Shown here: positions 46,303-58,647 of the stretch, piece by piece | How the letters are laid out: the number at the start of each line of letters is the position of its first letter | Position numbering within the stretch: position 1 is the first letter of the stretch | NCBI RefSeq assembly: GCF_001653235.2 | Contig: NC_035790.1 | Location: forward strand, 2,046,001 to 2,110,000 | Reading direction: 5' to 3' | Source: Pochonia chlamydosporia 170 | Taxonomy: Eukaryota; Ascomycota; Sordariomycetes; Hypocreales; Clavicipitaceae | Length of the DNA: 64,000 nucleotides | The notes under the pieces: model-generated | Seen by the model: the letters and a program-made list of their open reading frames with translations, nothing else | The model's database searches: none | What the model was told of the DNA's origin: nothing | Made by a program: the position numbers and the translations under genes

Positions 46303-47860
46303 ATGACCGCTCTGATGAAGGATGGTCGCGTTTCCGCCTACGCAGAGTTGCTGTCAAACATCAGACAGGTCTCCATTGCCGCCTCTCTGCCGTCGCCTCC
46401 AAATGCAAGAACCACGGCAAAGATTCTCGATGATGGTCGGAAATTGTGCATCGAGCACGATGGCATGATGGAGCTCATGGATCTACCAGGAAAGGTGTCA
46501 CACACCGGACCTTTGGCTGTATCCCAATCCGCCTCGAGTGAGCTGGCTTGGCGATTGCCATTGTCCACAACTGCAACACAAGTGCATCAATTCTCACCTG
46601 AGACACAATCTATTCCCTGGTCTGCATCAGACCTCGAGCGTGGATCTGCAGTTTGTTGCAGAAGTTGCAGCTCCATTCTCATTCAGAAAGATGTTATTCA
46701 ATCATGGAAGGACCTGCCTAGCGAAAATTGGGCTGAGATGATGGAGTTTTGGCACTGCCATAAGCCCCATGATCACAGTGAACATCAAAATGAGAGCTTG
46801 GCAAATAAAGGATATGGTGCTAATAGCGCCATTACAGCCCAGCCAGGAATTGGCTTTGTTGACATTACATCATTCATGTTTGACGAAGCCAATTGCCAGA
46901 ACTTACTTGTAAGTAGATCTTCAGCCAATGCTTTTATTCTCTTCTGTTATTGTCCCATGCTTCGTTCACACGGGGAAATAGAAGGTGGCCAGATCCGCCG
47001 TTCAAGGCTGCTCTGTGATATGGTCACCGATACACTTCCCCAATATCATTTTTGTTTCTGCCAGTTGCTCCCAGGAATGACTTACGCCAATGAAACCTCT
47101 TCATTTGAGGATGGGTTCACGTGGCCTGGGTTAAATGGCGAGCCTCATAGTACCGTCAATTAATTAGAGTCATGGTTACTTGAAGGGTATAGAGAGGTAC
47201 ATTTTGCTGCGAATATTGATGGCTCTATCAAGACACATGGAAAGCCGTATGCTGACATCTTGCCAGTTTTCAATGACGACTCTAGATAAAGCCACGAGTA
47301 GCAGCTCCGAGGCCGTAGCAGATTCCATGCCGCCGAAATTCCTGCACATATTCTGCGGTAAATGCACCGCAGATATTGGGTTGTTCAGCTCGAGGATTGG
47401 CTCAATAACCCTATTCAAGTGGCAGGTCACATGTATCACTATTGTGCCAACCAGCAAAGCTCCAAGCGGTCCTGAGTGTCTCGCAGCCACTCTTGTTGCA
47501 AATATCTCCAGATCAGGGTGCTCAAAGTCTGTTATATCACCGCATGCCTCTGCCGCGGAACAGGCACATCTAGAGCCCTTGTACTTGTGGGTTCTAAATC
47601 CGAATGTTGTCTATACATCTACCTCTATTCCGGGCAAGAGAATTGCAATGAAAGTTCTATACAAGGATATCTCCGTAGAAGAGAGTAACAGACTTTTAGA
47701 CTCGATAGTCTCAGATGTGCAAGACTTGAATCTTCCCTTGGCCACCATACACATGTCACGCGAAACCCTGCAGCTGAGTAATCGTCTGCTTCCTGGGAAG
47801 GAGAGATTCTTTAAGGATTGGCAGGTTGGATTATTGGATCGTTGGGATGAAGATAGATAA
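46303..47860 (+). CDS. HECT-like E3 ubiquitin ligase of the UBE3D type; internal structure uncertain
   Basis: Predicted HECT_2/UBE3D family protein that binds a ubiquitin-charged E2. The N-terminal block 46303-46908 is clear: YAELLSNIRQVSIAASLP, the Cys pair in VCCRSCSSIL, ENWAEMMEFWHCHKPHDH and GFVDITSF. The C-terminal block, up to the stop at 47860, has the family marks FCGKCTADIG, LFKWQVTC and LYLWVLNP. Between them the frame meets TAA at 47161-47163. One model that keeps frame uses introns 46909-47064 and 47150-47192 (156 and 43 nt; 452 residues). Another has a good 70-nt intron ending in ttgccag, but then the TAA must be skipped another way. The start is also open: 46303 is the first in-frame ATG, and an unseen 5' exon is possible. 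Family call firm, gene model weak. Confidence 0.65.
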
Positions 47861-48256
47861 CAGGAAATGATTATAACCAAATTTTCATAGACCACTGCTG
47901 TTCTTGCTGTTGAATTCCTTCCGAGGCCGTCATGCTCATATGTACTGTACGATTAGCACTATCCTCTCCCCACTTTGTTGGCGGACCCTGCACAGTGCGG
48001 TTACTTTATGGGCTGTGGGTAACAGGCAACAATAGGCTGCCAGTTTGGTTTCTAAACCTTTCCTCATCATCCGAAGGTCTCACTGAGACCATTATGACTT
48101 GCCGCCTTGAACCACGACTTAATCGCGTAATCTCTCTGGATTCGCTCAAGTGACGACCTGTGCATTTCGATTCTTATATTTCCGATAGCCATGATTTCAG
48201 CTCTATGATATATTCGGGAACACGGCGTTTGACACATTCCGATCAATGTGAACAAG
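47861..48256. other. Intergenic between the UBE3D-like and SNF2-like genes
   Basis: About 400 bp between co-oriented genes. No recognisable feature; it presumably contains the SNF2-like promoter. Confidence 0.45.
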
Positions 48257-51200
48257 ATGCATCCCCAACGGGGTGACTACATCCTCGCTGGATGCCTAGG
48301 AGTTTCCTTCGATGAATCCAACATTACAAGAGACGCATGGGATGCCATAGGTCCAAAGACATGGAAATCCTTTTGCCGAAAACACCCCTTGGACCGCTGT
48401 TCTGACAGTCCAACTCAACATGAAGACGACTCCGTATCAGCCGACGTTCAAGAGCATCTTATTCGGCTTCAAAGATTTCATTTAGCCTTTATTCTTTTCA
48501 AAGAACGCTGGGCAGACCTCGAATTTTGTGTGAATGAAGATGGATCACACGGTATTCTACGAGTGTATTTGCTACCTGACGACGCTTACCGAGGTGTGAT
48601 CGACAGAACCAATATAGGCCTTAGAAAGGCTCGGCACCGTCTTCTTCATTTGCTAGATTATTCGAAAAGCGCTTGGAAGGCAAAATCTGCCGCATTTGCC
48701 GATATTTTGAATCCTCTGAGAGACGAACGCGCATCTGGGGATGGAAAGGAATCATTACTGGAGGTGTTCAACAACATCCCATCACCTAGCCCCGAAATTG
48801 GCCAAGTCAGCGACGTATACTCTCAGGATGCAATGAATGATGTTTTGGGAAGCAGTGTACCGGGACTCATCACAGAATTATACCCTTACCAACGGCGGTC
48901 CATTGCTGTAATGGTGCAGAAAGAAGCAGAGCCTGGCAAGGTTGCTGACCCCCGATTGGTTGCCATGAATGGCCAAGATGGCACACAATGGTATGCTGAT
49001 CCAGTGGTTGGAACTATTCTGAAAGAACCGCGATATTACGATGGTATACCTGGGGGAATCTTGGCGGAAGAAATGGGTGCTGGCAAAACCATCATTTGCC
49101 TGGCCCTTATTCTTGCAACCAAAAATCTGCCAACACGCCCTCCAGAACTCTACAGAGGCAGTCATCTCCCGAAACGGCGCAAGATGGTGTCGCTTGCCGA
49201 CATGGCAGCGTCTTGCGCTACGCGCAACGCCGTTCCGTGGAAATCCTATTTTGAGACTTGGAGGCGCCAGATCGGGTATGAATTTGATAGATGCGAAGCC
49301 GCCCTTAAACGAAACCGAGGATATTACTTTCGTCCTCCGCCAAAACTGCGCCGTACAGGTCGACATCCTGTACGTGACTTGACGCCTACCAAGATCTATC
49401 TAAGTGACGCAACTGTTGTGATTGTTCCGAACAACTTGCTTTCCCAATGGAAGCAGGAAATAGCAAAGCACACTACCGGGTTGCGGGTCTCAATTGTTGC
49501 AAAGAATGAAAAGGTCCCATGCCTAATAGATTTACTGGATCTTGATATTCTGCTATTTTCTCAATCGCGATTTGAGCAGCTGGTAAAGCAAAATGGGGGA
49601 TATGACGATGCGGCTCTCTCTGTTGTTCATTTCAAGCGATGTATTGTTGATGAAGGTCACAAACTGGGCAACTCCAAAATCGGCCGAAAAAGCAATTTAC
49701 TGATTGGCCTTGACGGCATGAACTTTTCTTCAAGATGGATTGTTACTGGAACGCCTTCCCATGGTCTTTTCGGGGTGGATAACCGAACGACGACTGGTGG
49801 ATTGACTTCGGTCACAGAGAAGCAGACCCTAGAGACATCTGTCGAGATGGAGAAAAAAGATCTTGAGCGCCTCGGCTCTATAACCTCCTTGTACCTGAAA
49901 TCGAGACCCTGGGCAAACACAGCGACGGAAAACGAAGATACTCGCTCTGATTGGGGGACATATCTGCTCCTACCGCGACACAACAGAAACAGCCACGGTC
50001 GGTGGGACTGTTTAAAGGCGACCCTGAATTCATTAATCATCAGGCATAGACTTTCTGAAGTTGGGGATCTGCTGCCGCCCGTGAATGAGAAGATAATTGT
50101 GCTGGAAGGCTCATTTCAAGATCGGCTGTCATTGAATTTGTTTGCGATGATGATCATCTTCAATTCCGTACAGTCGCAGCGAACTGACCTGGACTATTTC
50201 TTTCATCCACGGCAACGCAAAAGTCTATTGGAAATCGTATACAACTTAAAGCAGTCGAGCTTCTTTGGAGGATCCTTCTTTACTTCGGGAGAGATTGAAA
50301 AGTCCGTCGAGACTGCTGAAAAGTTTTTGGAAGAAGGGAAGGTGTTGATCAGTGATGAAGATAGATGTCACTTGCAACAAGCTATCAAGTTAGGTAAAAT
50401 TGCTATGGATGACAAGCTCAGGAATCTCAGTAACCGCTATCACGAAATGCCGGTTTGGGTCCATGGACCACTGGGAAATGCAGGCTATGCCTGGTCTCTG
50501 GATGGCGAGGGGGGCGACACCATATGCACTTCGGCGAGTATGCTTCTTTCTCTGCAAAGATTGCTTGCCAAGAATGCCCATGACCCAGAGTCGCTGAATT
50601 CTTTACTGAATGGTGGCCTCATCCAGGAAGGATTAGTTGAGAGGGGCAAAATTTTGGCAGCACAAACATCTGACAAAGCTTCTGACGGTAAAGAGAAAAA
50701 GAAATCGACTACCTTGGCGGGAAATACTAAGCTTGGTGAGGATATTCGACGACGCAAGGTTCGATCCCAGGCAGTGGCAGTGACCCCAATCGAAGCATTT
50801 CCGACAACGGCACTGCCGCCAGCCTTACAGCATACCAACTTAGTATCAACTGTATCGGCCAAGCTGTCGTACTTGATCGATAGCGTGGTACAGCACCAGG
50901 CCGACGAGAAAATCATAATATTCTATGAGAACGAGAACGTTGCGTTTTATCTAGCAAGTGTACTGGATGTGGTATGTACTCAACATATGTGCCTGTCTCG
51001 ATTGAAACGTTGCGTTCTAACAAGCTCCAGCTTCAAATTCAGCATTTGATTTATGCCAAGACTTTGACGACGGAGCGAAAATCACAATACGTGAATACCT
51101 TCCATCACAACCCTGTGTTTAGGTAAGCTGCTACATACGGCTTGTTGCTGTTCTTGCTAACGGTGGCTTTGAAGAGTTCTACTTATGGACCTCTCTCAAG

Positions 51201-51793
51201 CTGCATTTGGATTAGACATGCGCGCCGCCTCACGCATCTACTTTATCAATCCAGTTCTCAATCCGCAAGTCGAAGCACAAGCAATTGGAAGAGTCCGCCG
51301 CATTAGCCAGCAAAAGCCTGTGTCTGTGGAGACTCTGGTTTTGAAAGACAGCATCGATGAAGTGATTTTGGAGCGAAAGCAACATATGACGCAAGCTGAG
51401 CATCGCCAAATGAAGTCTATCCTCGACGTACGGCCGATATATAACTGGATCAAGAATGCAGAGGTGCAGGATTTGTCACCTTCAAATCTCGATACTGCCT
51501 CTCAGATGGTGCCATTACTGGTGCCGCAGCCTGTGTTTGGTGGAGGTTTTGGGATAGAACACCATCCTGACCATGGCCTTGTTATTGGGGAGTCGCCGAT
51601 GAAAACAAAAACAAACATAGTTGACTTTGAACAGCGTACTCTGTCAATTACTCCCATCAAGCGCAAATACGGCGTCGAGCCAGGGCCTGAGCCAACGCAA
51701 GGTGAGACCGAAAAAGTGTTAGACAGACATGAACTTCCGACACATGCAGTTCGTCGAGTCCGGTTCGCATCTGCCTCAGATGCAGAGGGCTGA
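48257..51793 (+). CDS. Divergent SNF2-family DNA-dependent ATPase
   Basis: Predicted ATP-driven DNA translocase, nuclear, possibly in chromatin remodelling or repair. Exons are 48257-50971, 51031-51122 and 51175-51793 (introns 59 and 52 nt), giving 1,141 residues. The helicase core has motif I AEEMGAGKT at about 270-278, motif Ia VVIVPNNLLSQW near 385, motif II Asp-Glu-Gly-His at 465-468, motif III VTGTPSHGLFG near 496, a region resembling motif V (MDLSQAAFGLDM) and motif VI QAIGRVRRISQ. About 100 residues separate motifs I and Ia, far more than usual in SNF2 proteins, and contain a basic stretch. No RING finger is visible between the helicase halves, unlike Rad5/Rad16. The start is the ATG at 48257; an upstream ATG at 48245 is followed at once by TGA. 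The C-terminal tail after about 1,030 is disordered. Same strand as the UBE3D-like gene. Confidence 0.85.
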
Positions 51794-53879
51794 GAAAGCT
51801 GCACTAGCAACGCGGGTATTTAGTTTAAGAATCACGAGAAGTGTTGAGCCTATCTCTACATGTATTTTAGCTTCATTTGTGACACATCTGGGAGTTGAAC
51901 AATGCTGTTGTGTTCCCTCGGCAGTGCAAATAGAATGAATGACTGGATATTGGTGGTAAACACTGGTTGGGCGCTAATGCAAACTACTCAGGTTCTCACG
52001 CACGCTCCAGTAAGGCAAGGACAACAACAAATTTCATCAGACACAACTTCAAGGCTAATTAGCTGTTGATTTGGACGAAACAGTATCAGTGTTACTGATG
52101 CCTGTGATTCTCCGCCCGGCCACGTGGTGGACAGCTTATTGTTGACGGCACCATACAGACGCAAATAACGTCAACCGCGCAGCTCCCAGGCGACGATTGC
52201 AATTTGTTTGACCATCCGGTTGAAGTTTCTATTGTAAAGTTGCACCATCATACTCAGCCCAAGTGGTGTGGTAGTTAGGCACTGGGACTATCCGCACGCT
52301 CATACCACCATATCTTATCAATATTTGCAAGTTTGCAGACTCATAATTGCTTAACCAATACCAAATTCGACACAGTGGCCGGAAATTTCTGAAAATGGGT
52401 TGCGAACAGGTTTTAGGCGGGAGAACCCTACGAGGAATCTTTGCAGACGATTTTGCCTGCACCAGTAAGGAAGTCTGGTACCAGCACTATACACCAGCTG
52501 ATCATTGTCGACGGGAGGGAGAGGGAGCCAGAAACAATATTCGAGAACGAAAACGGCTAAACCAAGTTGCCAATGGGTTTCTGGGTCGACAAGAGAGTAT
52601 CAGTGCGTTTGCTCAAGCCGCCCTTGGTTTCGTGGTTCATCGAGAGGCCGTTGCCACAAGCACGTTTCTCCCTTTATCAACGGTAGAACTGCCCTGCATG
52701 GCGATGTTGAGTGACCTTGTCTTGTTCGACCCTTCGATTGATGTGCTTAGTGCACACACCATTCGATATAGCTATTTCGATACCACCACATTTTGTGCTT
52801 GCCAACTGGTTGGGTTTTTGATATGTGCGCATACATCCATTACCAATATGAACGACGTGGGGCTGATGAGGCAATCTTGCCAGGAGCATTGGCAATGTGC
52901 ATTCCTGGTCCCATCGCCCGTGCGTTAGGCTGGTCCAGCCATGATCCACTGGTGATGGTCAAGGGGTTCAAGAAGAAGCAGTATCAAAAGGGGACTGGTA
53001 TGGATGGGGATCAATTGGCAATTATCGGAGGCGGTACGGGAGTACCATACATGCGGAATTCGGCGGCAAACCATTTTCCCCACCTGCATGTCGAAAAGAC
53101 AGACCTGCCGTGGCCAGTAACCACAGGGTTCCCAGTCTGGTTCCTGGTTTTGAGCTGGCGCCAAGATGTAAAGCTAACGGAGATGAGTCGTTTGTCTTGC
53201 AAATCACCATGGGTGACCTGCAGCCAGCCCGGTAAAGACGGTCACCGAAATCAACACCAAATGTCCATCAAGATGATCAGCGGATATCAGAATACTAGGG
53301 AACCCGAGCCGGTCCACTAATCGAGCAGATGGATCAAACAGACGAGCATGTCCCCTTTCCCGCCTGGCTCGGATGCTCAACAAAAACCCATGACACCTCG
53401 TTATGCCATACGACTAAATGCAATGCACAGCCAACTCAATCCTACCGCACAATACACAGTCAGGCTCGTGCTCGGGGAATATTTGCTGGGCTGCGGTGCA
53501 GGGGTCAATGGTTCACTTAATTTTCGAAGCTCATCTCATTCACAACGGAAAAGATCCAACAATCAACAAATCCAGCTCGAGCCAGACCTGGCTTGACAAC
53601 TAGCTCGAATTAGTGCTATGTCTCTCGTCCGAACCCACCCTTCGTCTTGGCGGGCTCTGCACAATGACAGCACAATTTCCTTTTTCTGTCAAAGTATGTT
53701 GGTGGGTTTGATTAATGCCCACAGTTTTAGGTCCCCTGAACGGCCGTTTGAGCCCCCGTCGTTGAGAATTCGGCCGGGACTGGACCACCAGGTGCAATGT
53801 TGCACCAGCAGACTGCCAGCGATTGCAGGTTGCATACGTCAAGTTGCCAAGGGGCTTTGATGTGATCGTGGAGGAGAAA

Positions 53880-53934
53880 CCCATAATGCCCATAATGCCC
53901 AGGATGCCCAGGATGCCCAGGATGCCCAGGATGT
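53880..53934. repeat. Minisatellite of 9-bp units (CCCATAATG / CCCAGGATG)
   Basis: Two CCCATAATG units are followed by four CCCAGGATG units and a degenerate one. The unit length is a multiple of three, so ORFs crossing it show artificial Gly-Ile-Leu/Met periodicity on the minus strand. Confidence 0.85.
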
Positions 53935-54155
53935 CCACGGCATATCCCCAGTCAAAATGGTATGCCGAGTCTCAGCAAAAGACCCAATTGACCTGTCGCT
54001 CTTCATCTAGAACAGGGGTTGTCTCGTTTTTGTTGCAGGCACCAGCAGTAGTGGGCGAAGGCGTCCAAGCCATGGAGCACGTTGCCCTCAGCTGGAATTC
54101 GGTTTTAATATTATAGCTCATCAATATCTGTGCCGCTTTCCCTTTGGGTCCGATC

Positions 54156-54177
54156 TCGTTTCGTTTCGTTTCGTTTC
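54156..54177. repeat. (TTTCG)n pentanucleotide tract
   Basis: Four TTTCG/CGTTT units lie 220 bp before the F-box gene start, in its promoter or 5' UTR. Confidence 0.75.
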
Positions 54178-54397
54178 CGAATCTTTAACCGCTCTCTCAT
54201 TTCGACACCAATCCTAGAGCTTTATTTTCTCAATTTCTTCTTTGCTTCTGTTAGGAACAAACGGATGAACGGCCACTCCACTAAGCGAGTACTGAAATAG
54301 AGCTTCCAGAAGCCACCTCAATTTAAACAGACCAACAACACGATTCCGGAGAACCATCATGTCAAATTAAGAACTTTTTTCAAATACCAAGAGCAGA

Positions 54398-56638
54398 ATG
54401 AGCCCGACTATGACAATGCGGCCCGTGCATCCTGCCGCCTTCGAGAGGATGCCAGACTTATACTCAATCCCCGAAGACGCCAACGCCGCCATCGACAACA
54501 ACAGACAGCCACGATCTCTTACCCGACCTTCGACCGCAGGGGCAGCGGATGCCTCCCCATATCCTATGTATCCTGGACTACAAACACCAAACATGGACCG
54601 CACAAGATCAATGGAAGCAACCCCGACGTTGAACCGACCTCGAAAGCTCTCTGGAACGGCAGACCACTCACTTCCAGGCGTTCGATCACAGGGGCCCGTG
54701 GGCTTGAGGACAAGAAGTCCGTCATGGGGAGGCGGACTCAGCTACGATCAAGTCGATCCACTAAGCTGGAGGTCAAACACTTTGCAATCCCAGACACACA
54801 TGTCTCTTAGAAAGCAAAAAAGCAGAGCTGGGCTGGGTAACTTGTTTAACTCGTTGCCTGGAGAGGTTTTAGATGTCATTCTCGAAAAGCTACAGGAACT
54901 TCACCTTAACAAGGAGAGTGAAAGCTGCGCTACATGCTGGATGAGAGATGTTTGCAACATTGCGGTTTGCTCACAAAAGTGGTCGAAAGCTGCACGGCTG
55001 GCACTGTAAGATACTAGATCTCGGCAGACCTTTGCCTTTGAAGGGGAAAGCTAACCATGAGACAGATATCAAGACATTCAATTAGTCGGACCGGATTCCG
55101 TTGCTCATAAGAAGAGATTCAAGATATCACAAGGTAGTCGTATGTTGCTGTTGCGCCGCACTCTGAGAGCAAACTCAGAACTTGCATCGATAGTTCGCAC
55201 ACTCAAGGTTCCAGCGCCTGAAGCCCTGGTCGGTCTATCCAATGCCAAGTGCTCGGCCGTCGTTGAGCAATATGAGAACAATGTTGCGGCACTGATTATG
55301 GCATGCCCTAATCTAGAGAGGCTGTCGGGACCCATGTTTGCATACGACCATTCTTTCAAGAGAATGTTTCATGCTCTATCCACGAGAACAAACTTGAGAG
55401 ATATGAACTGGCTTATTGAATCGACTGGTTTAACAATACACCAGGCGAACACAACTTCGGCGTCGAAGAACTGCACTCCGGTGACCAACAGCGAACTCCA
55501 AGCCCATCAGGAGATTGCCTTCCTAGAGCAACATCGATGCTGGACAAAATTAACCAGTCTATCCGTGCAGTGTTTGCCGAATGCGACGCTCGCACCCGAG
55601 ACGTTGCTTGCTAGAACTCTTACAGTTCTCCCCTCCCTTCAACACTTACACCTTTGCAACTTGCCACCGAATGCGTTCAACGACTCCAATCTCTTATCCC
55701 TTCCCTCTCTGACAAGTCTGACTCTCTCCAATATCCGCGGTATTTCGTCAAAAGGGCTTTCATCCTTTGCCACGCGCCCAAACAGCCAATCTCTTCGACG
55801 GCTTGTTCTACGTCACACACCACTGACCTCCTTGCCCACCCTGGCTCGTATCTTCTCCAACTTGCCGTCTCTATCGAATTTTTCACTAGTACAATCGTTC
55901 CCTCCATTGATGCCAGAGTCGGATTCGTTTATTCTTTGGATGATGCCCTATTTGGCGTCAACTACTTTGAAGAAGCTGCATTGGGATATTACTAGCCACC
56001 CCGATAGTGTTAATGCAGCCGATGATATCCTCGCAAGAAGCATTGAAGCTGGCGGATTTCCATTGTTAAAAACACTACGAACACCAAACGACCCGGATGG
56101 TGTATTTCAACAACTATGTCGGCCCGTGGAGAGAATTGACCTTGCGACTGATCGATTCCGAAGCATGTCTGTTTCTGAATTCGGAAGCGTGCCCAGCTCG
56201 CCAACAAAACACCTCGCAAAATCGCCCACGACGAGCTCCTTGCCTTCCATCATGCCCGCCAGCCCCTACACCAACCTGGTCATCGCACGCTTGGCAGCGC
56301 AGGCACGACTGGATCGGTCAAGAGACTCTCACGTTTTTCAAGTGAATGTCACTGACGAAGGGGGTGATCTTGTGGAAACTTTTGGACTGGCAGGCTATAT
56401 TGGCACGGTGGGCAGCGAAATCGACTACTACCTCTTCCCCGATGAGGGATCAACAGACGAAAAAGGCGGTCTTGTTGATTTGCCAGATCTATGTGCAGAT
56501 TCCGGCGAATCTATTATTGCCGGTAGCAAAGGGTGCAGCGGAAGCTGGAACTGGAGAGAAGGCGTCCTCGCTGATAAGAGAGAAAAGGAGACATGGTGGC
56601 ACACCGAAAGAGGACGGTGGCAGAGAGTCGGGCTTTGA
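54398..56638 (+). CDS. F-box protein with leucine-rich repeats
   Basis: Likely substrate receptor of an SCF ubiquitin ligase. Exons are 54398-55005 and 55066-56638 with a 60-nt intron (ctaac branch, gagacag acceptor), giving 726 residues. The first 145 residues are disordered and Ser/Pro/Arg-rich. The F-box starts near 150 (LFNSLPGEVLDVILEKLQEL) and contains a Cys-rich insertion (CATCWMRDVCNIAVC) before the usual Trp. Irregular leucine-rich repeats follow (LPSLQHLHLCNLPPNAF, LLSLPSLTSLTLSNIRGISS, LRRLVLRHTPLTSLP). The C-terminal 150 residues hold a conserved-looking block (VFQVNVTDEGGDLVETFGLA; IGTVGSEIDYYLFPDEG) ending in SGSWNWREGVLADKREKETW. Target proteins are unknown. It shares the ubiquitin theme with CSN4 and the UBE3D-like gene, but the distances make functional linkage speculative. 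Confidence 0.85.
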
Positions 56639-57551
56639 TTTTACACAGAATGACAACTACGAACTTTTCTAATGAAGGATTTTACAAAAGGCAACAGTAT
56701 TATACCCTTTGCAGTCATTTTCTTTTCAATTTCTTTCTTGTTTTAGTCCTCTCGATATCCCATTTGTAATTATTTAGAGTTTGGAAAAATGAGGAGTCGG
56801 GGAGTTGATACGTGGTGTTGCTCCTACGTGGTCAGTATTGGAAATGGGGGTTTTCTGGACGCTGTGGATGATGATGCGAATGCGAATATCGGGGTATAAC
56901 TAAGTCACTGTTCTGCATGCCTAGACAATACCTTTAAGTGAGTGATGAAGTTTGTGAATCGGGTTGACGGTTCTTATCAAGACTGTTATGACAAAGGACC
57001 GCTCTATCTGTAGAACTTCTTTGTGCGTTAGGAAGTTTACAAGAATCGCGTACAAGTTTCACATAAAACTTGATGTTAAGCAACACACTCGTGAAAGAGG
57101 TAACAAGTCGATAAGGCAAAGTAGCGTTGAGTCGGGCAAAGTCCAATTGACTCCTAACTGACAAACTTAGTCGTAGTCAACTTGAAGCCATCGCATAGCC
57201 TTGCGTCGGCATTCTATTTTGGGGTCGCATCACAATTAGCCAACATGATTAGCTTCATGTGTGATTGATAGTAAACATACTACAGTCAAGTGCTAGCTAC
57301 TTAGTGTCGATGTAAGCTTGGGTTGGGTAGCATTGAAGCCTTTCAGCCGCAACGTTGTGGCCTAGCCTAGTGAAACCGGACAAATCTAGTCTCTCGAACA
57401 ACTATATTATGCTCGAGTTGGCCATCTTCAGCATTTGTTGCTCTTTTCAGGTTTCTCGTCTTTTTCAAACATTTCAATTGCTGTTCGTTGATTCACAGTA
57501 CAAATATCCACAAGTTCTACGTACTGCATTGTTCTGAACCAGTTTGCAACA
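56639..57551. other. Intergenic: F-box gene 3' region and methyltransferase promoter
   Basis: About 0.9 kb, AT-richer than neighbouring genes; no gene recognised. Confidence 0.5.
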
Positions 57552-58484
57552 ATGGCCGTTCAAACTAAGCCCGCAGCAGAGAAACCGCACGAGGTGTTCG
57601 ATCTAGACGCAGGCTGGAAGCTTCTACAGGAATACAGCAGAATACCAGTTCAAGATATGTACAATCACGCCGAGAATATTGTAAGTGACTCCTCTCCATC
57701 ACCAACACCCGAAGCTAATATGATGTTAGATGGAAAAGGCACTGCAAGTTGTAAGCACAAAGTCCATTTCATTCCATCAATAACGTACTAACACACCCAG
57801 GCACCATATCCATGCATCAGACGCTTCCGATTCCTTGACCTCGTCATGGTCACTACAGATGTATACCCCCTCATCATCAAGCGCCTGAAGCAAGGCGAAA
57901 CGTTCCTAGATCTAGCATGCTGCCTTGGCCAAGAAATCCGCCAACTCGTCCATGACGGTGCACCGTCTGAAAATACCTACGGCTCAGACCTCTACGATGG
58001 CTTCTTCCCACTCAGCTATGAGCTCTTCCAGGATAAGAGTAGCCTGAAAACAACGTTTGTAGCAGCGGACATCTTTGACGATGCTTCGCCACTGATGGGC
58101 CTGGCTGGTAAAATGAACATTATTTATGTGGGGGACTTTTTTCACCTGTTCAATCTTGAAGATCAGGAGAAGATTGCAGAGCGGATTGTTCAGTTACTGG
58201 TTGCGATGCCTGGGTCGTTGGTTGTAGGACGGCATTCGGGAGATGGGATTGCAGGTGAGTATTCACGGGTTAGGGATGGGAGTGGGCGAAAGCACTTTCA
58301 GCATAATCCACACAGTTGGAAAGAGTTGTGGGATCGAGTTGGTGAAAGGACGGGGAGTTCGTGGCTTGTGAATGTTGAGTTGGTGACCGAGTTCAAGTTT
58401 CGTTCGGTGGATGAGGAAGTGTCGAACGAGTTTCAGAGGCTGCAAGGTGCAAAGGGGTTGATGTACACTATTGAGAGGAGGTGA
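57552..58484 (+). CDS. Small SAM-dependent methyltransferase, fungal secondary-metabolism type
   Basis: Class I methyltransferase resembling the small methyltransferases of fungal meroterpenoid pathways (AusD/Trt5 type); acceptor unknown. Exons are 57552-57680, 57730-57750 and 57801-58484, giving 277 residues. The middle exon is only 21 nt (MEKALQV). It is flanked by clean gtaagt/gtaagc donors and by ttag and cccag acceptors, the latter with a consensus TACTAAC branch site. The family block APYPCIRRFRFLDLVM follows the micro-exon. Motif I is FLDLACCLGQEIRQLVHDGA with Asp87, then NTYGSDLYDGFFPLSYELFQ, a motif II region (KMNIIYVGDFFHLFNLEDQE) and PGSLVVGRHSGD. No signal peptide. No polyketide or terpene synthase is visible nearby, so it is either an orphan copy or at the edge of a cluster outside the window. 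The next genes are the small Cys-rich proteins. Confidence 0.87.
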
Positions 58485-58647
58485 TTTGGTTCAACTACTT
58501 GTGAATAATTTGAAGAAAGAAAGACTCTATTGACGGCTATAAAACGGTAGTCTAAAACGTGTGTTGCTGTTTTGAGATGTGACGAAATCATCGGTTTCCA
58601 CAACAGCCAGCACGTTGTGCTTGTGGTAAGTGTCAGAGATAATGGCG

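Larger units (their letters stand above)
51794..54397. other. Intergenic tract of 2.6 kb with minisatellites
   Basis: Several ORFs up to 193 codons overlap on both strands, but none has a recognisable domain or a convincing splice structure. It contains a 9-bp minisatellite at 53880-53934 and a (TTTCG)n tract at 54156-54177, upstream of the F-box gene. Confidence 0.5.

Noticed and set aside
30890..51793. Apparent clustering of genome-maintenance and ubiquitin genes (POL4, CSN4, RAD17, UBE3D-like, SNF2-like)
   Set aside because: They are spread over 20 kb on both strands among unrelated genes; coincidence is more likely than a functional cluster.
52347..53320. Overlapping ORFs of 193 and 175 codons between the SNF2-like and F-box genes
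   Set aside because: No domain, no splice structure, and composition like random translation; kept as intergenic.
53600..53938. Minus-strand ORF with a Gly-Ile-Leu/Met repeat
   Set aside because: The periodic protein is produced by the 9-bp minisatellite at 53880-53934; no homology or coding support around it.
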